64,000 nucleotides of DNA from Pseudomonas sp. ERMR1:02. GTDB taxonomy: Bacteria; Pseudomonadota; Gammaproteobacteria; Pseudomonadales; Pseudomonadaceae. Every line of letters begins with the position of its first letter. The first letter of the stretch is position 1. Made by a program: the position numbers and the translations under genes. The notes under the pieces are model-generated. The model did not search any database. It had not been told where the DNA came from and was given only the letters and a program-made list of their open reading frames with translations. Below are positions 57,125-64,000 of this stretch, in pieces. The stretch lies in assembly GCF_002277815.1 (NCBI RefSeq), contig NZ_NKJI01000007.1, forward strand, positions 186,001 through 250,000, read 5' to 3'.

Positions 57125-57871
57125 TCAGGCGCCGAAACCACCGTCGATGGTCAGGCTCGCGCCGGTGATGTAGCCGGCCTCTGGACCGACGAGGTAGGCG
57201 ACGAAACTGGCGATCTCTTCGGCTTTACCGTAGCGCCCCACGGCCATCAGCGGAATCAGGCTGTCGGCGAAGTCGCCGTCGGCCGGGTTCATGTCGGTGT
57301 CCACCGGGCCCGGTTGCACGTTGTTAATAGTGATGCCTTTGGGGCCGAGGTCCCGGGCCAGGCCCTTAGTCAGGCCGACCAGCGCCGACTTGCTCATGGC
57401 GTACGGGCCGCCACCGGCAAAGGGCATGCGATCGGCGTTGGTGCTGCCGATGTTGACGATACGGCCACCTTCGGTCATATGGCGTGCGGCGGCCTGGGTA
57501 GCGATAAACACGCTGCGTACGTTGATGGCCAGGGTCTGGTCGAAATCTTCGAGCTTGAAATCTTCCAGCGGTGCAACGGCCAACACGCCGGCGTTATTGA
57601 CCAGGATGTCCAGTCGACCAAAGCGTTCCACCGTCGCGGTCACGGCACTGCGGATGGCTTCGGCGTCGGCGCTGTCAGCCTTGATGGCCAGGGCTTTGCC
57701 GCCGTCGGTGATGATGCCGTTTTGCAATTCTTCGGCCTTGGCCGTGGAGCTGACGTAGGTAAAGGCGACTGTCGCGCCTTCAGCGGCGAGGCGTTTGACA
57801 ATGGCGGCACCGATGCCGCGGGAGCCACCTTGAATCAAAGCCACTTTGCCGCTGAGGTTCTGAGTTGTCAT
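57125..57871 (-). CDS. Short-chain dehydrogenase/reductase
   Basis: 248-residue classical SDR. Motifs: GGSRGIG (residues 14-20), LVNNAGV, IGSTN with catalytic Ser, YAMSK (Tyr/Lys), and the C-terminal YITGASLTIDGGFGA. Start at 57871 has GGAG 8 nt upstream; the Met four codons earlier is less likely. Divergent from a LysR regulator with a T-N11-A box between, a common regulator-target pair. Substrate unknown; most similar in style to 3-oxoacyl-ACP reductase-like SDRs. Confidence 0.9.
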   Translation of the reverse strand: MTTQNLSGKVALIQGGSRGIGAAIVKRLAAEGATVAFTYVSSTAKAEELQNGIITDGGKALAIKADSADAEAIRSAVTATVERFGRLDILVNNAGVLAVAPLEDFKLEDFDQTLAINVRSVFIATQAAARHMTEGGRIVNIGSTNADRMPFAGGGPYAMSKSALVGLTKGLARDLGPKGITINNVQPGPVDTDMNPADGDFADSLIPLMAVGRYGKAEEIASFVAYLVGPEAGYITGASLTIDGGFGA

Positions 57872-57934
57872 ATCGATCTCCAAAGTCCCGAGGCGAGATG
57901 TCCCGGTTGATGGAGCCTAGTATCGATTGCGGAT

Positions 57935-57947
57935 TACACGCCGTGTA
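57935..57947. promoter_or_regulatory. LysR-type T-N11-A box
   Basis: TACACGCCGTGTA is a 13-bp inverted repeat with the T-N11-A spacing of LysR sites, in the 125-bp region between the SDR and LysR starts. It probably binds the neighbouring LysR protein. Confidence 0.6.
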
Positions 57948-57996
57948 GACAGTCATTGCGATAGTCTGTGTAAACCAGAAGTTTATAGTGGCGGCT

Positions 57997-58921
57997 ATGG
58001 AAACCTTCAGCAGTATCGAATGCTTTGTCCGCAGTGCCGAGGTCGGCAGCTTCGCCGAAGCCGCGCGGCGCTTGAGTCTGACACCGGCGGCGGTGGGCAA
58101 AAGCGTCGCCAAACTTGAAGTGCGGCTCGGTGTACGGCTGTTTCAGCGCAGTACCCGCAGCTTGACGCTCACAGAGGCCGGGCAGCTGTTTCTCGGCGAG
58201 GTCAGTGCCAGTCTGCACACGATCCAGAATGCCGTGGCCAACCTTGCCAGCGCCGAGGGGCGTCCGGCGGGGACGTTGAAGGTCAGCATGGGCACGGTGT
58301 TCGGGCGCTTGTACATCGTGCCGTTGCTAGGGGAGTTTTTTGCGGCGCTTTCCGGCGATCAACCCGGACTGGCATTTCGATAACCGTCAGGTTGACCTGA
58401 TCGGCCAGGGCTTCGACGCCGCGATTGGTGGCGGATTCGAACTGCCCCAAGGCGTGGTGGCACGCAAGTTGACACCCGCCCATCGCGTGTTAGTGGCTTC
58501 CACCGACTACCTGGCGACACGTGAGGCAATCATCGAACCCGACGATCTCACGTTTCACGATGGCATCCTCATTCGCTCGCCGCAGACCGGTCGCGTGCGT
58601 TCCTGGCAGTTGACCAGTCGCAGCCAGCAACACAGCCCGTTGACTCTGAAAGCGCGGATGACCATGAGCGATTCGGAAGCGGCCTGCGCTACGGCGATCC
58701 AGGGCCTGGGCATTGCGCTGGTGAGCATGCCATTTGCCGCTGGTTATCTAGAGGCGGGGACGTTGCAGCGGGTGTTACCGGATTGGTACGTCGATGATGG
58801 CAACATTTCTATCTATTACGCCGAACACAAACTGCTGCCGGGCAAGACCCGGGCGTTTGTTGATTTCATCATTGAGCAGTTTGCCGAGCAGGGGTTGGGG
58901 CAGCGATTCAGTGCGGTTTGA
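57997..58921 (+). CDS. LysR-family transcriptional regulator, one frame break
   Basis: The N-terminal helix-turn-helix METFSSIECFVRSAEVGSFA with EAARRLSLTPAAVGKSVAKL is standard LysR. The substrate domain has GTLKVSMGTVFGRLYIVPLL, then after a break at the T6 run 58336-58341 RRFPAINPDWHFDNRQVDLI to the C-terminus. Here one T must be removed, the opposite of most breaks in the window, to give 307 residues. The ATG at 57997 is preferred over the GTG at 57988. Expected to control the divergent SDR. Confidence 0.85.
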
Positions 58922-58943
58922 GACAGGCTTTAGCGATGAAAAC

Positions 58944-59672
58944 TTAACGCCCGAACCGCCCCGGCCAGCCAATGATGTTCTTCGGCCGCGGCGTCGCATA
59001 AGTCCGCACCTTCGAAGTCGACAACCCCAACCGCACCAGCGATTCGGCAATGGTCACCGCCGCCGTCACGCCATCCACCACCGGCACGCCGGTACGCCGG
59101 CGAATCTGCTCATCCAGCCCGGCCATGCCGCCGCAGCCCAGGCAAATCACCTCCGCCTTGTCCTGGGTTACAGCCAGTTCGGCCTGATGCACGATGGCTT
59201 CCAGTGCGCGTTGCGGCTCGTGTTCCAGTTCCAATACCGCCAATCCACTGGCTCGCACCGAGGCGCAGCGATCCCAGAGCCCGGACAGTTTGAGGCGATC
59301 TTCGATCAGCGGCACGGTGCGGTCGAGGGTGGTGACCACCGAATAGGCATGGCCGAGGAACATCGCGGTGCTTGCCGCCGCATCTGTGATGTCCACCACC
59401 GGCACGTTGAGCAGCTCTTGCAGACCTTCGCGACCATGCTCACCGTAACCGGCCTGGATCACCGCATCGAAGGGCTTGTCGTAGGACATTACCCGATCCA
59501 TGACGGCAATGGCGGCCAGATAGCTTTCGAAGTTGCCTTCGATGGAGTCGGCACCGAAGTGCGGTGTCAGGCCGATGATTTCGGTGCCGGGAGCGGCCAC
59601 TGCCTGGGCCGAGCGGGCAATGGCCCGGGTGATGGATTCGGTGGTGTTGACGTTGACCACGAGAATTCGCAT
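58944..59672 (-). CDS. Aspartate/glutamate (hydantoin) racemase family protein
   Basis: 242 residues. MRILVVNVNTTESITRAIAR is the hydantoin/allantoin racemase-type N-terminus. The two catalytic-type regions are VIQAGYGEHGREGLQELLNV, which lacks the usual Cys, and ICLGCGGMAGLDEQI with Cys present. The first catalytic Cys in this superfamily often sits in an xACxxD context, so activity may differ. Converges on the LysR gene with a 22-bp gap. Confidence 0.82.
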   Translation of the reverse strand: MRILVVNVNTTESITRAIARSAQAVAAPGTEIIGLTPHFGADSIEGNFESYLAAIAVMDRVMSYDKPFDAVIQAGYGEHGREGLQELLNVPVVDITDAAASTAMFLGHAYSVVTTLDRTVPLIEDRLKLSGLWDRCASVRASGLAVLELEHEPQRALEAIVHQAELAVTQDKAEVICLGCGGMAGLDEQIRRRTGVPVVDGVTAAVTIAESLVRLGLSTSKVRTYATPRPKNIIGWPGRFGR

Positions 59673-59769
59673 GGGATGTCCTCTGACTTGTTGTATACAA
59701 AACCTGTATGCACTTTAGCCAGATTTTTCCCAGTCCGGAATCTATGGAATTCGTTGCTGATCTCATTCT

Positions 59770-59857
59770 GTAGGAGCCGGCTTGCTGGCGAATGCGGCAT
59801 ATCAGTCAATACATGAGTCGACGGATACACCGCATTGGTCAGCAAGGCGGCTCCTAC
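59770..59857. repeat. REP hairpin
   Basis: GTAGGAGCCGGCTTGCTGGC and partner GGTCAGCAAGGCGGCTCCTAC; interior has GATACACCGCATT/AATGCGGCATATC. Between the racemase start and the cysH stop. Confidence 0.85.
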
Positions 59858-59872
59858 AGGGGGATATCACTG

Positions 59873-60607
59873 TTATGCCTTGCTAATGATATTCCCCGCA
59901 TGCAACCCGCATTCTTTCTGCGTCGCCTCTTCCCACCACCAACGCCCTTCACGTTCGTGCTGGTTCGGCAGCACCGGACGGGTGCAGGGTTCGCAGCCGA
60001 TGCTGATGAAACCGCGTTCATGCAGGCTGTTGTACGGCAGCTCCAGCATACGGATGTAACCCCAGATTTCTTCGCTGGTCATCTGCGCCAGCGGGTTGAA
60101 TTTGTACAGAGTGCGTTCCGGGGTGGAAAACGCGGTGTCGATTTCCATCGCCGCGACAGCGCTGCGGGTGCCGGGGCTCTGGTCACGGCGTTGGCCGGTG
60201 GCCCACGCCTTCACGCCAGACAGCTTGCGACGCAGCGGCTCGATCTTGCGGATGCCGCAGCATTCGCCATGGCCGTCCTTGTAGAAACTGAACAGGCCTT
60301 TTTCCTTCACGAAGGGTTCAAGTTTGGTGTAGTCCGGCGACACCAGTTCGATGTCGATCTTGTAGTGCTCGCGCACCTGATCGATGAAACGGTAGGTCTC
60401 GGGGTGCAGGCGACCGGTGTCGAGGCTGAACACTTTGACGTTCTTGTTCAGCTTCCAGGCCATGTCCACCAGCACCACGTCTTCGGCGCCGCTGAAAGAT
60501 ATCCACAAATCATCACCGAACTCGGCGAACGCGAGTTTCAGGATGTCCTGGGCAGATTTGTTGGCATAGGTCGTGGCGAGTTCCACGATGTCGAACGTTG
60601 GGCTCAT
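59873..60607 (-). CDS. cysH: Adenylylsulfate (APS) reductase
   Basis: 244 residues, reduces APS to sulfite with thioredoxin in assimilatory sulfate reduction. The N-terminal ATP-pyrophosphatase-like fold has [15 protein letters not shown]. The [4Fe-4S] Cys pairs are CCGIRK and CEPC ([14 protein letters not shown]), which mark an APS rather than PAPS reductase, and the catalytic C-terminal Cys is in KECGLHAGN. Start at 60607 with a GGAAGCCGCC upstream. Divergent from thrH with about 160 bp between. Confidence 0.96.
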   Translation of the reverse strand: MSPTFDIVELATTYANKSAQDILKLAFAEFGDDLWISFSGAEDVVLVDMAWKLNKNVKVFSLDTGRLHPETYRFIDQVREHYKIDIELVSPDYTKLEPFVKEKGLFSFYKDGHGECCGIRKIEPLRRKLSGVKAWATGQRRDQSPGTRSAVAAMEIDTAFSTPERTLYKFNPLAQMTSEEIWGYIRMLELPYNSLHERGFISIGCEPCTRPVLPNQHEREGRWWWEEATQKECGLHAGNIISKA

Positions 60608-60770
60608 CAGGGCGGCTTCCTACAGGTCGGTGGCGCTGGGCGCTCTATATGGGGTCGATGGTAACAAAAAGCTGCGCGGGCCGGGGCGTCCTCTGCGTTG
60701 CGCGGTGGGGATGGAGTCGCTAGAGTTCGGGCTCGCTCGACTCAATAAACAATACAAATGGGAGTGTCTT

Positions 60771-61388
60771 GTGGAAATTGCCTGTCTGGATCTTGAAGGT
60801 GTGCTGGTCCCGGAAATCTGGATCGCGTTTGCCGAAAAAACCGGGATCGAATCCCTCAGGGCCACCACCCGGGACATTCCCGACTACGACGTGTTGATGA
60901 AGCAGCGTCTGCGGATTCTCGACGAACATGGCCTGAAACTCGCAGATATCCAGGAAGTGATCGCTACGCTCAAGCCGCTGGATGGCGCCATCGAGTTCGT
61001 CGATTGGCTGCGGGAGCGCTTTCAGGTGGTGATTCTGTCGGACACCTTCTACGAGTTTTCCCAGCCGCTGATGCGTCAACTGGGCTTCCCGACCTTGCTC
61101 TGCCATCGTCTGATTACTGACGACTCTGGGCGGGTGACTGGCTATCAGTTACGTCAGAAAGATCCCAAGCGCCAGTCGGTACTGGCCTTCAAGAGCCTTT
61201 ACTACCGAGTGATTGCCGCAGGGGATTCGTACAACGACACCACGATGCTGGGCGAGGCGGATGCGGGGATTCTGTTCCATGCGCCGGACAACGTGATTCG
61301 CGAATTCCCGCAGTTTCCAGCGGTGCACACATTTGAAGAACTGAAGCAGGAGTTCATCAAGGCTTCGAATCGGGCGTTGAGTTTGTAA
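60771..61388 (+). CDS. thrH: Phosphoserine/homoserine phosphotransferase ThrH
   Basis: 205-residue HAD enzyme, exactly the length of P. aeruginosa ThrH. Start GTG at 60771 with GGAG 6 nt upstream. Motif I is DLEGVLVPE (Asp-Leu-Glu, the ThrH variant of DxD), motif II SDTFYEFSQPL, Lys in KDPKRQS and motif III GDSYNDTTML. Transfers phosphate between phosphoserine and homoserine or acts as a phosphoserine phosphatase. An upstream ATG extension to 60573 runs back into cysH and is rejected. Confidence 0.94.
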   Translation: MEIACLDLEGVLVPEIWIAFAEKTGIESLRATTRDIPDYDVLMKQRLRILDEHGLKLADIQEVIATLKPLDGAIEFVDWLRERFQVVILSDTFYEFSQPLMRQLGFPTLLCHRLITDDSGRVTGYQLRQKDPKRQSVLAFKSLYYRVIAAGDSYNDTTMLGEADAGILFHAPDNVIREFPQFPAVHTFEELKQEFIKASNRALSL

Positions 61389-61399
61389 ATAGAGATCCT

Positions 61400-61497
61400 G
61401 TAGGAGCGAGCCTGCTCGCGATGAACCTGAGAAACCCGCGGGGTGTCAGGTTTCCCTTGTCATCGTTGACGACCATCGCGAGCAGGCTCGCTCCTAC
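61400..61497. repeat. REP hairpin pair
   Basis: GTAGGAGCGAGCCTGCTCGC and partner GCGAGCAGGCTCGCTCCTAC. The right half (TCGTTGACGACCATCGCGAG onward) is shared with the repeats at 29576 and 62927. It overlaps the pabB stop. Confidence 0.88.
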
Positions 61498-62837
61498 AGA
61501 TTTTGCAGGGTATCGAGCAACACCTTCACCTTGGTAATCGATTCCTGATACTCGGCCTGCCACTCGGAATCCGCAACAATCCCACCTCCACCCCAGCAAC
61601 ACACCTGCCCATCCTTGACCAGCAAACTGCGAATGGCGATGGAACTGTCCATCTCGCCACGCACGTCCAGGTAGAGCAAAGAGCCGCAATACAACCCGCG
61701 TCGGGTCGGCTCCAGTTCGTCGATGATCTGCATCGCCCGAATCTTCGGCGCGCCGGTAATCGAGCCGCCCGGGAAGCTGCCGGCGATCAGGTCCAGTGCA
61801 TCCCGATCATCCGCCAGTTCGCCGGTCACGCTGCTCACCAGGTGATGCACGTTGGGGTAACTTTCCAGACTGAACAATTCCGGTACCCGAACCGAACCGG
61901 TGCGGCAGGTGCGACCAAGGTCGTTGCGCAGCAGGTCGACGATCATCAGATTTTCCGCACGGTCCTTGGGGCTGGCCAGTAGTTCGGCGGCATTCGCCGC
62001 ATCTGCGGCAGCGGTCAGACCGCGAGGGCGGGTGCCTTTGATTGGGCGGGTTTCCACATGACGTTCGCTGACTTTGACGAAGCGCTCCGGTGACAGACTC
62101 AGTACCGCGCCGCCTGCAGGCAGGCTCTGGAAGCCTGAAAATGGCGTCGGGCACGCGGCTCGCAGCGCAACATACGCGGCCCACGGATCACCTTGGCATT
62201 GCGCGCGAAAACGCTGGGCAAAGTTGACCTGATAGCAGTCACCGGCCTGGATGTATTGCTCAATACGCTCGATCGCCTGGTGATATTGATCAGCACTCAG
62301 GTCGGCATTCATTGGCGATTGCAGCTTGAACGGTTCGACCGCTGCAACGGCTGGCTGGCTGAACAGCTGGATAAGACGCTGACGTTCGCCGTCGGCCAGC
62401 GTCGGGTGAAACACCAATTGGCTGGTAGCCCGTTGGTGATCGCTGATCAGCGCCCAGTCGTACAGGCCGAAACGCGCATCCGGCAATTGCAGATCATCCA
62501 GGGCCTGACTTGGCAGGTTTTCCAGGTGTCGGCCGAAGTCGTAGCTCAGGTAGCCGATCAAACCACCAACAAACGGTAATTCATAAGGCGCAGGCAGGGT
62601 TGCTTCGCCAAGTCGCGTCAGATTGTCCCGCAGGCGTTGCAGGAAATTGCCGCCACTTTCGTCAGGTGCCACCGTCAGTTGTTCCAGTGGCCAGGCGCTG
62701 AGCAGGTCAAACCGCCCACGTTCGGCGCTGGGGCGGCCGCTGTCGAGCAGCACGGCGCCGGGGGCATGACGAATGGCCGCGAAGTACTCGGCGGGATTGG
62801 CGCGATAGGGTAGCGGGTGTACGGAACAGGTCAGCAT
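61494..62837 (-). CDS. pabB: Aminodeoxychorismate synthase component I
   Basis: 447 residues of the chorismate-utilising family. Motifs: PIKGTRPRG (Lys of the ADC synthase group), DLLRNDLGRTCRTGSV, GSFPGGSITGAPKIRAM and the C-terminal AIRSLLVKDGQVCCWGGGGI. Makes 4-amino-4-deoxychorismate from chorismate with PabA glutamine amidotransferase, for folate. N-terminal ligand-binding region normal. Its stop lies inside a REP. The start ATG at 62837 fits family length (about 450). Confidence 0.95.
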   Translation of the reverse strand: MLTCSVHPLPYRANPAEYFAAIRHAPGAVLLDSGRPSAERGRFDLLSAWPLEQLTVAPDESGGNFLQRLRDNLTRLGEATLPAPYELPFVGGLIGYLSYDFGRHLENLPSQALDDLQLPDARFGLYDWALISDHQRATSQLVFHPTLADGERQRLIQLFSQPAVAAVEPFKLQSPMNADLSADQYHQAIERIEQYIQAGDCYQVNFAQRFRAQCQGDPWAAYVALRAACPTPFSGFQSLPAGGAVLSLSPERFVKVSERHVETRPIKGTRPRGLTAAADAANAAELLASPKDRAENLMIVDLLRNDLGRTCRTGSVRVPELFSLESYPNVHHLVSSVTGELADDRDALDLIAGSFPGGSITGAPKIRAMQIIDELEPTRRGLYCGSLLYLDVRGEMDSSIAIRSLLVKDGQVCCWGGGGIVADSEWQAEYQESITKVKVLLDTLQNL

Positions 62838-62926
62838 GGGCGGGTTGGATCAGCCATCGAGGCGGGGTGGCGATTGTAGTCCTCTGCGGGATTTGGTCCT
62901 AGAGGGGATTGGCGGGTTGATGACCT

Positions 62927-63024
62927 GTAGGAGCGGGCATGCTCGCGAAAAACGCCGGAACAACGCGGGCATCCAGAAAGCCCGCGTAATCGTTGACGAC
63001 CATCGCGAGCAGGCTCGCTCCTAC
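62927..63024. repeat. REP hairpin pair
   Basis: GTAGGAGCGGGCATGCTCGC ... ATCGCGAGCAGGCTCGCTCC-TAC with inner GCGGGC/GCCCGC. Between pabB (start side) and the ATP-grasp gene. Confidence 0.85.
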
Positions 63025-63033
63025 AGAATCAGG

Positions 63034-64000
63034 TCAGCCTTCAACCTGCGGAATATGCCCAAACATCTCCTGCACAAACGCCACTCGCTCTTCAACCGTT
63101 TCGGTCACACCGCGAGCCTTCAGCTCTTCCAGTCGCGCCTCGACCGCATGGGTGCGCAGGGTCAGGCCGCAGTCATTGGCAATCTGGATGTTCAAGCCCG
63201 GCCTGGCATTCAGTTCAAGAATCAGTGGGCCTTTTTCCTGGTCGAGCACCATGTCGACACCGATGTAACCCAGGCCGCACAGCTCGTAGCAGCCAGCGGC
63301 GAGTTTCATGAAACCGTCCCAATAGGGCAGTTGTACGCCATCCACCGCATTGGTGGTGTCCGGGTGTTTGGCGATGATGTTGTTCAGCCAGGTGCCGCGC
63401 AGTGTCAGGCCGGTGGCGAGGTCGACCCCGACGCCGATGGCGCCCTGGTGCAGGTTGGCCTTGCCGCCGGACTGGCGTGTTGGCAAGCGCAGCATGGCCA
63501 TGACCGGGTAGCCCATCAGCACGATGATGCGAATATCGGGCACGCCTTCGTAGCTGATGCTTTTGAATATCTGGTCCGGGATCACGCGGTACTCGATCAG
63601 CGCCCGGTCGCGGTGGCCGCCGAGGGAGTACAGGCCGGTGAGGATGCTGGAAACATGGTGCTCGATCTCTTCGTGGCTGATGATCTTGCCGGATACGGTG
63701 CGATAGCGACCCTCGAAGCGATCGGCGATCACAATGATGCCGTCGCCGCCAGCGCCCTGGGCCGGTTTGATCACAAAGTCGTTGCGCCCGCCGATGATCT
63801 CGTCGAGCTTGTCGATTTCCTTCTCGGTGGAGATCACACCATAGAGTTGCGGCACATGGATGCCGGCGGCGATGGCGCGTTCCTTGGTGATGATTTTGTC
63901 ATCGACAATCGGGTACAGGCTGCGCTTGTTGTACTTGAGAACGTAGTCTGCGTTGCGCCGGTTGATCCCCATGATGCCCCGGGCTTCCAGGGCCTTCCAG
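63034..64000 (-). CDS. Alpha-L-glutamate ligase-like ATP-grasp protein (5'-truncated by window)
   Basis: RimK-like ATP-grasp enzyme. The visible C-terminal part is over 320 residues: MGINRRNADYVLKYNKRSLY, FVIKPAQGAGGDGIIVI (nucleotide-binding), DIRIIVLMGYPVMAML, GGKANLHQGAIGVGVDL and the metal-binding GPLILELNARPGLNIQIAND. The frame stays open to base 64000 (WKALEARGI before the internal Met), so the start is outside. In Pseudomonas this gene usually neighbours an inactive transglutaminase and a zinc protease in an osmotic-type cluster; those are not visible here. Target unknown. Confidence 0.9.
   Translation of the reverse strand, partial: WKALEARGIMGINRRNADYVLKYNKRSLYPIVDDKIITKERAIAAGIHVPQLYGVISTEKEIDKLDEIIGGRNDFVIKPAQGAGGDGIIVIADRFEGRYRTVSGKIISHEEIEHHVSSILTGLYSLGGHRDRALIEYRVIPDQIFKSISYEGVPDIRIIVLMGYPVMAMLRLPTRQSGGKANLHQGAIGVGVDLATGLTLRGTWLNNIIAKHPDTTNAVDGVQLPYWDGFMKLAAGCYELCGLGYIGVDMVLDQEKGPLILELNARPGLNIQIANDCGLTLRTHAVEARLEELKARGVTETVEERVAFVQEMFGHIPQVEG

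Noticed and set aside
29163..63024. Regularly occurring repeats considered as a CRISPR array
   Set aside because: The repeats are scattered hairpins of the REP family between genes, not direct repeats with uniform spacers; no cas gene is present.

Overview
The window looks like a chromosome segment of a fluorescent-group Pseudomonas. The evidence is GC-rich housekeeping genes in a typical Pseudomonas style (cysH, thrH, pabB, kdpFABCDE, ethanolamine permease), a WbpM/WbpL-type O-antigen locus followed by a ComEA-like gene, and many Pseudomonas REP hairpins built on a 'GTAGGAGCGAGC' core. No rRNA or tRNA gene was seen.

Layout. (1) 1-8.4 kb is accessory DNA. It holds an IS66-type element cut by the left edge, remnants of a small phage-like gene operon, a frame-broken paralogue of the O-antigen polymerase carrying extra 18-residue repeats, and a decayed IS66 element with a near-perfect second IS66 copy nested in it. 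(2) 8.4-21.0 kb, minus strand, is the O-antigen operon, in transcription order wecB, wecC, wzx, a hexapeptide acetyltransferase, wzy, an asparagine-synthase-like amidotransferase, a heparinase II/III-like protein, a GT4 glycosyltransferase, a WbpV-like epimerase/reductase and wbpL. wbpM and a ComEA-like gene follow divergently at 22.1-24.6 kb. Together these predict an O-unit started on undecaprenyl phosphate by WbpL with a 6-deoxy-HexNAc made by WbpM and the epimerase, extended with a ManNAcA-type sugar (WecB/WecC) that may be amidated, then flipped by Wzx and polymerised by Wzy. (3) 24.8-31 kb: an SDR/KAS-II/TetR group, a GntR/DUF1989 pair and an ethanolamine permease. (4) 31.2-32.2 kb: rmlD behind a deletion scar of rmlB. 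(5) 32.5-40.7 kb: the complete kdpFABCDE potassium uptake system, with REPs inserted between kdpB, kdpC and kdpD. (6) 40.8-50.7 kb: patatin-like phospholipase, lipoprotein, CHAD protein, thioesterase, DUF962, chemoreceptor, tatD, MltF-like transglycosylase, DoxX, glycine-zipper and acidic small proteins. (7) 50.8-56.1 kb: an Rhs polymorphic toxin whose AT-rich tip carries the Arg / STS / ExE signature of a pertussis/cholera-type ADP-ribosyltransferase, with an overlapping candidate immunity gene. (8) 56.3-64 kb: HAD phosphatase, SDR/LysR pair, racemase, cysH, thrH, pabB and an ATP-grasp ligase cut by the right edge.

A caution applies to the whole window. Nearly twenty reading-frame breaks occur, and almost every one is repaired by adding a single base to a short homopolymer. 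This affects IS66 copy 2, the wzy paralogue, wbpL, the epimerase, wzx, kdpD and rhs, with the opposite sign in one LysR gene. The pattern fits homopolymer errors in the assembly better than real decay, so the broken genes are described as reconstructed full-length proteins and the breaks are stated.
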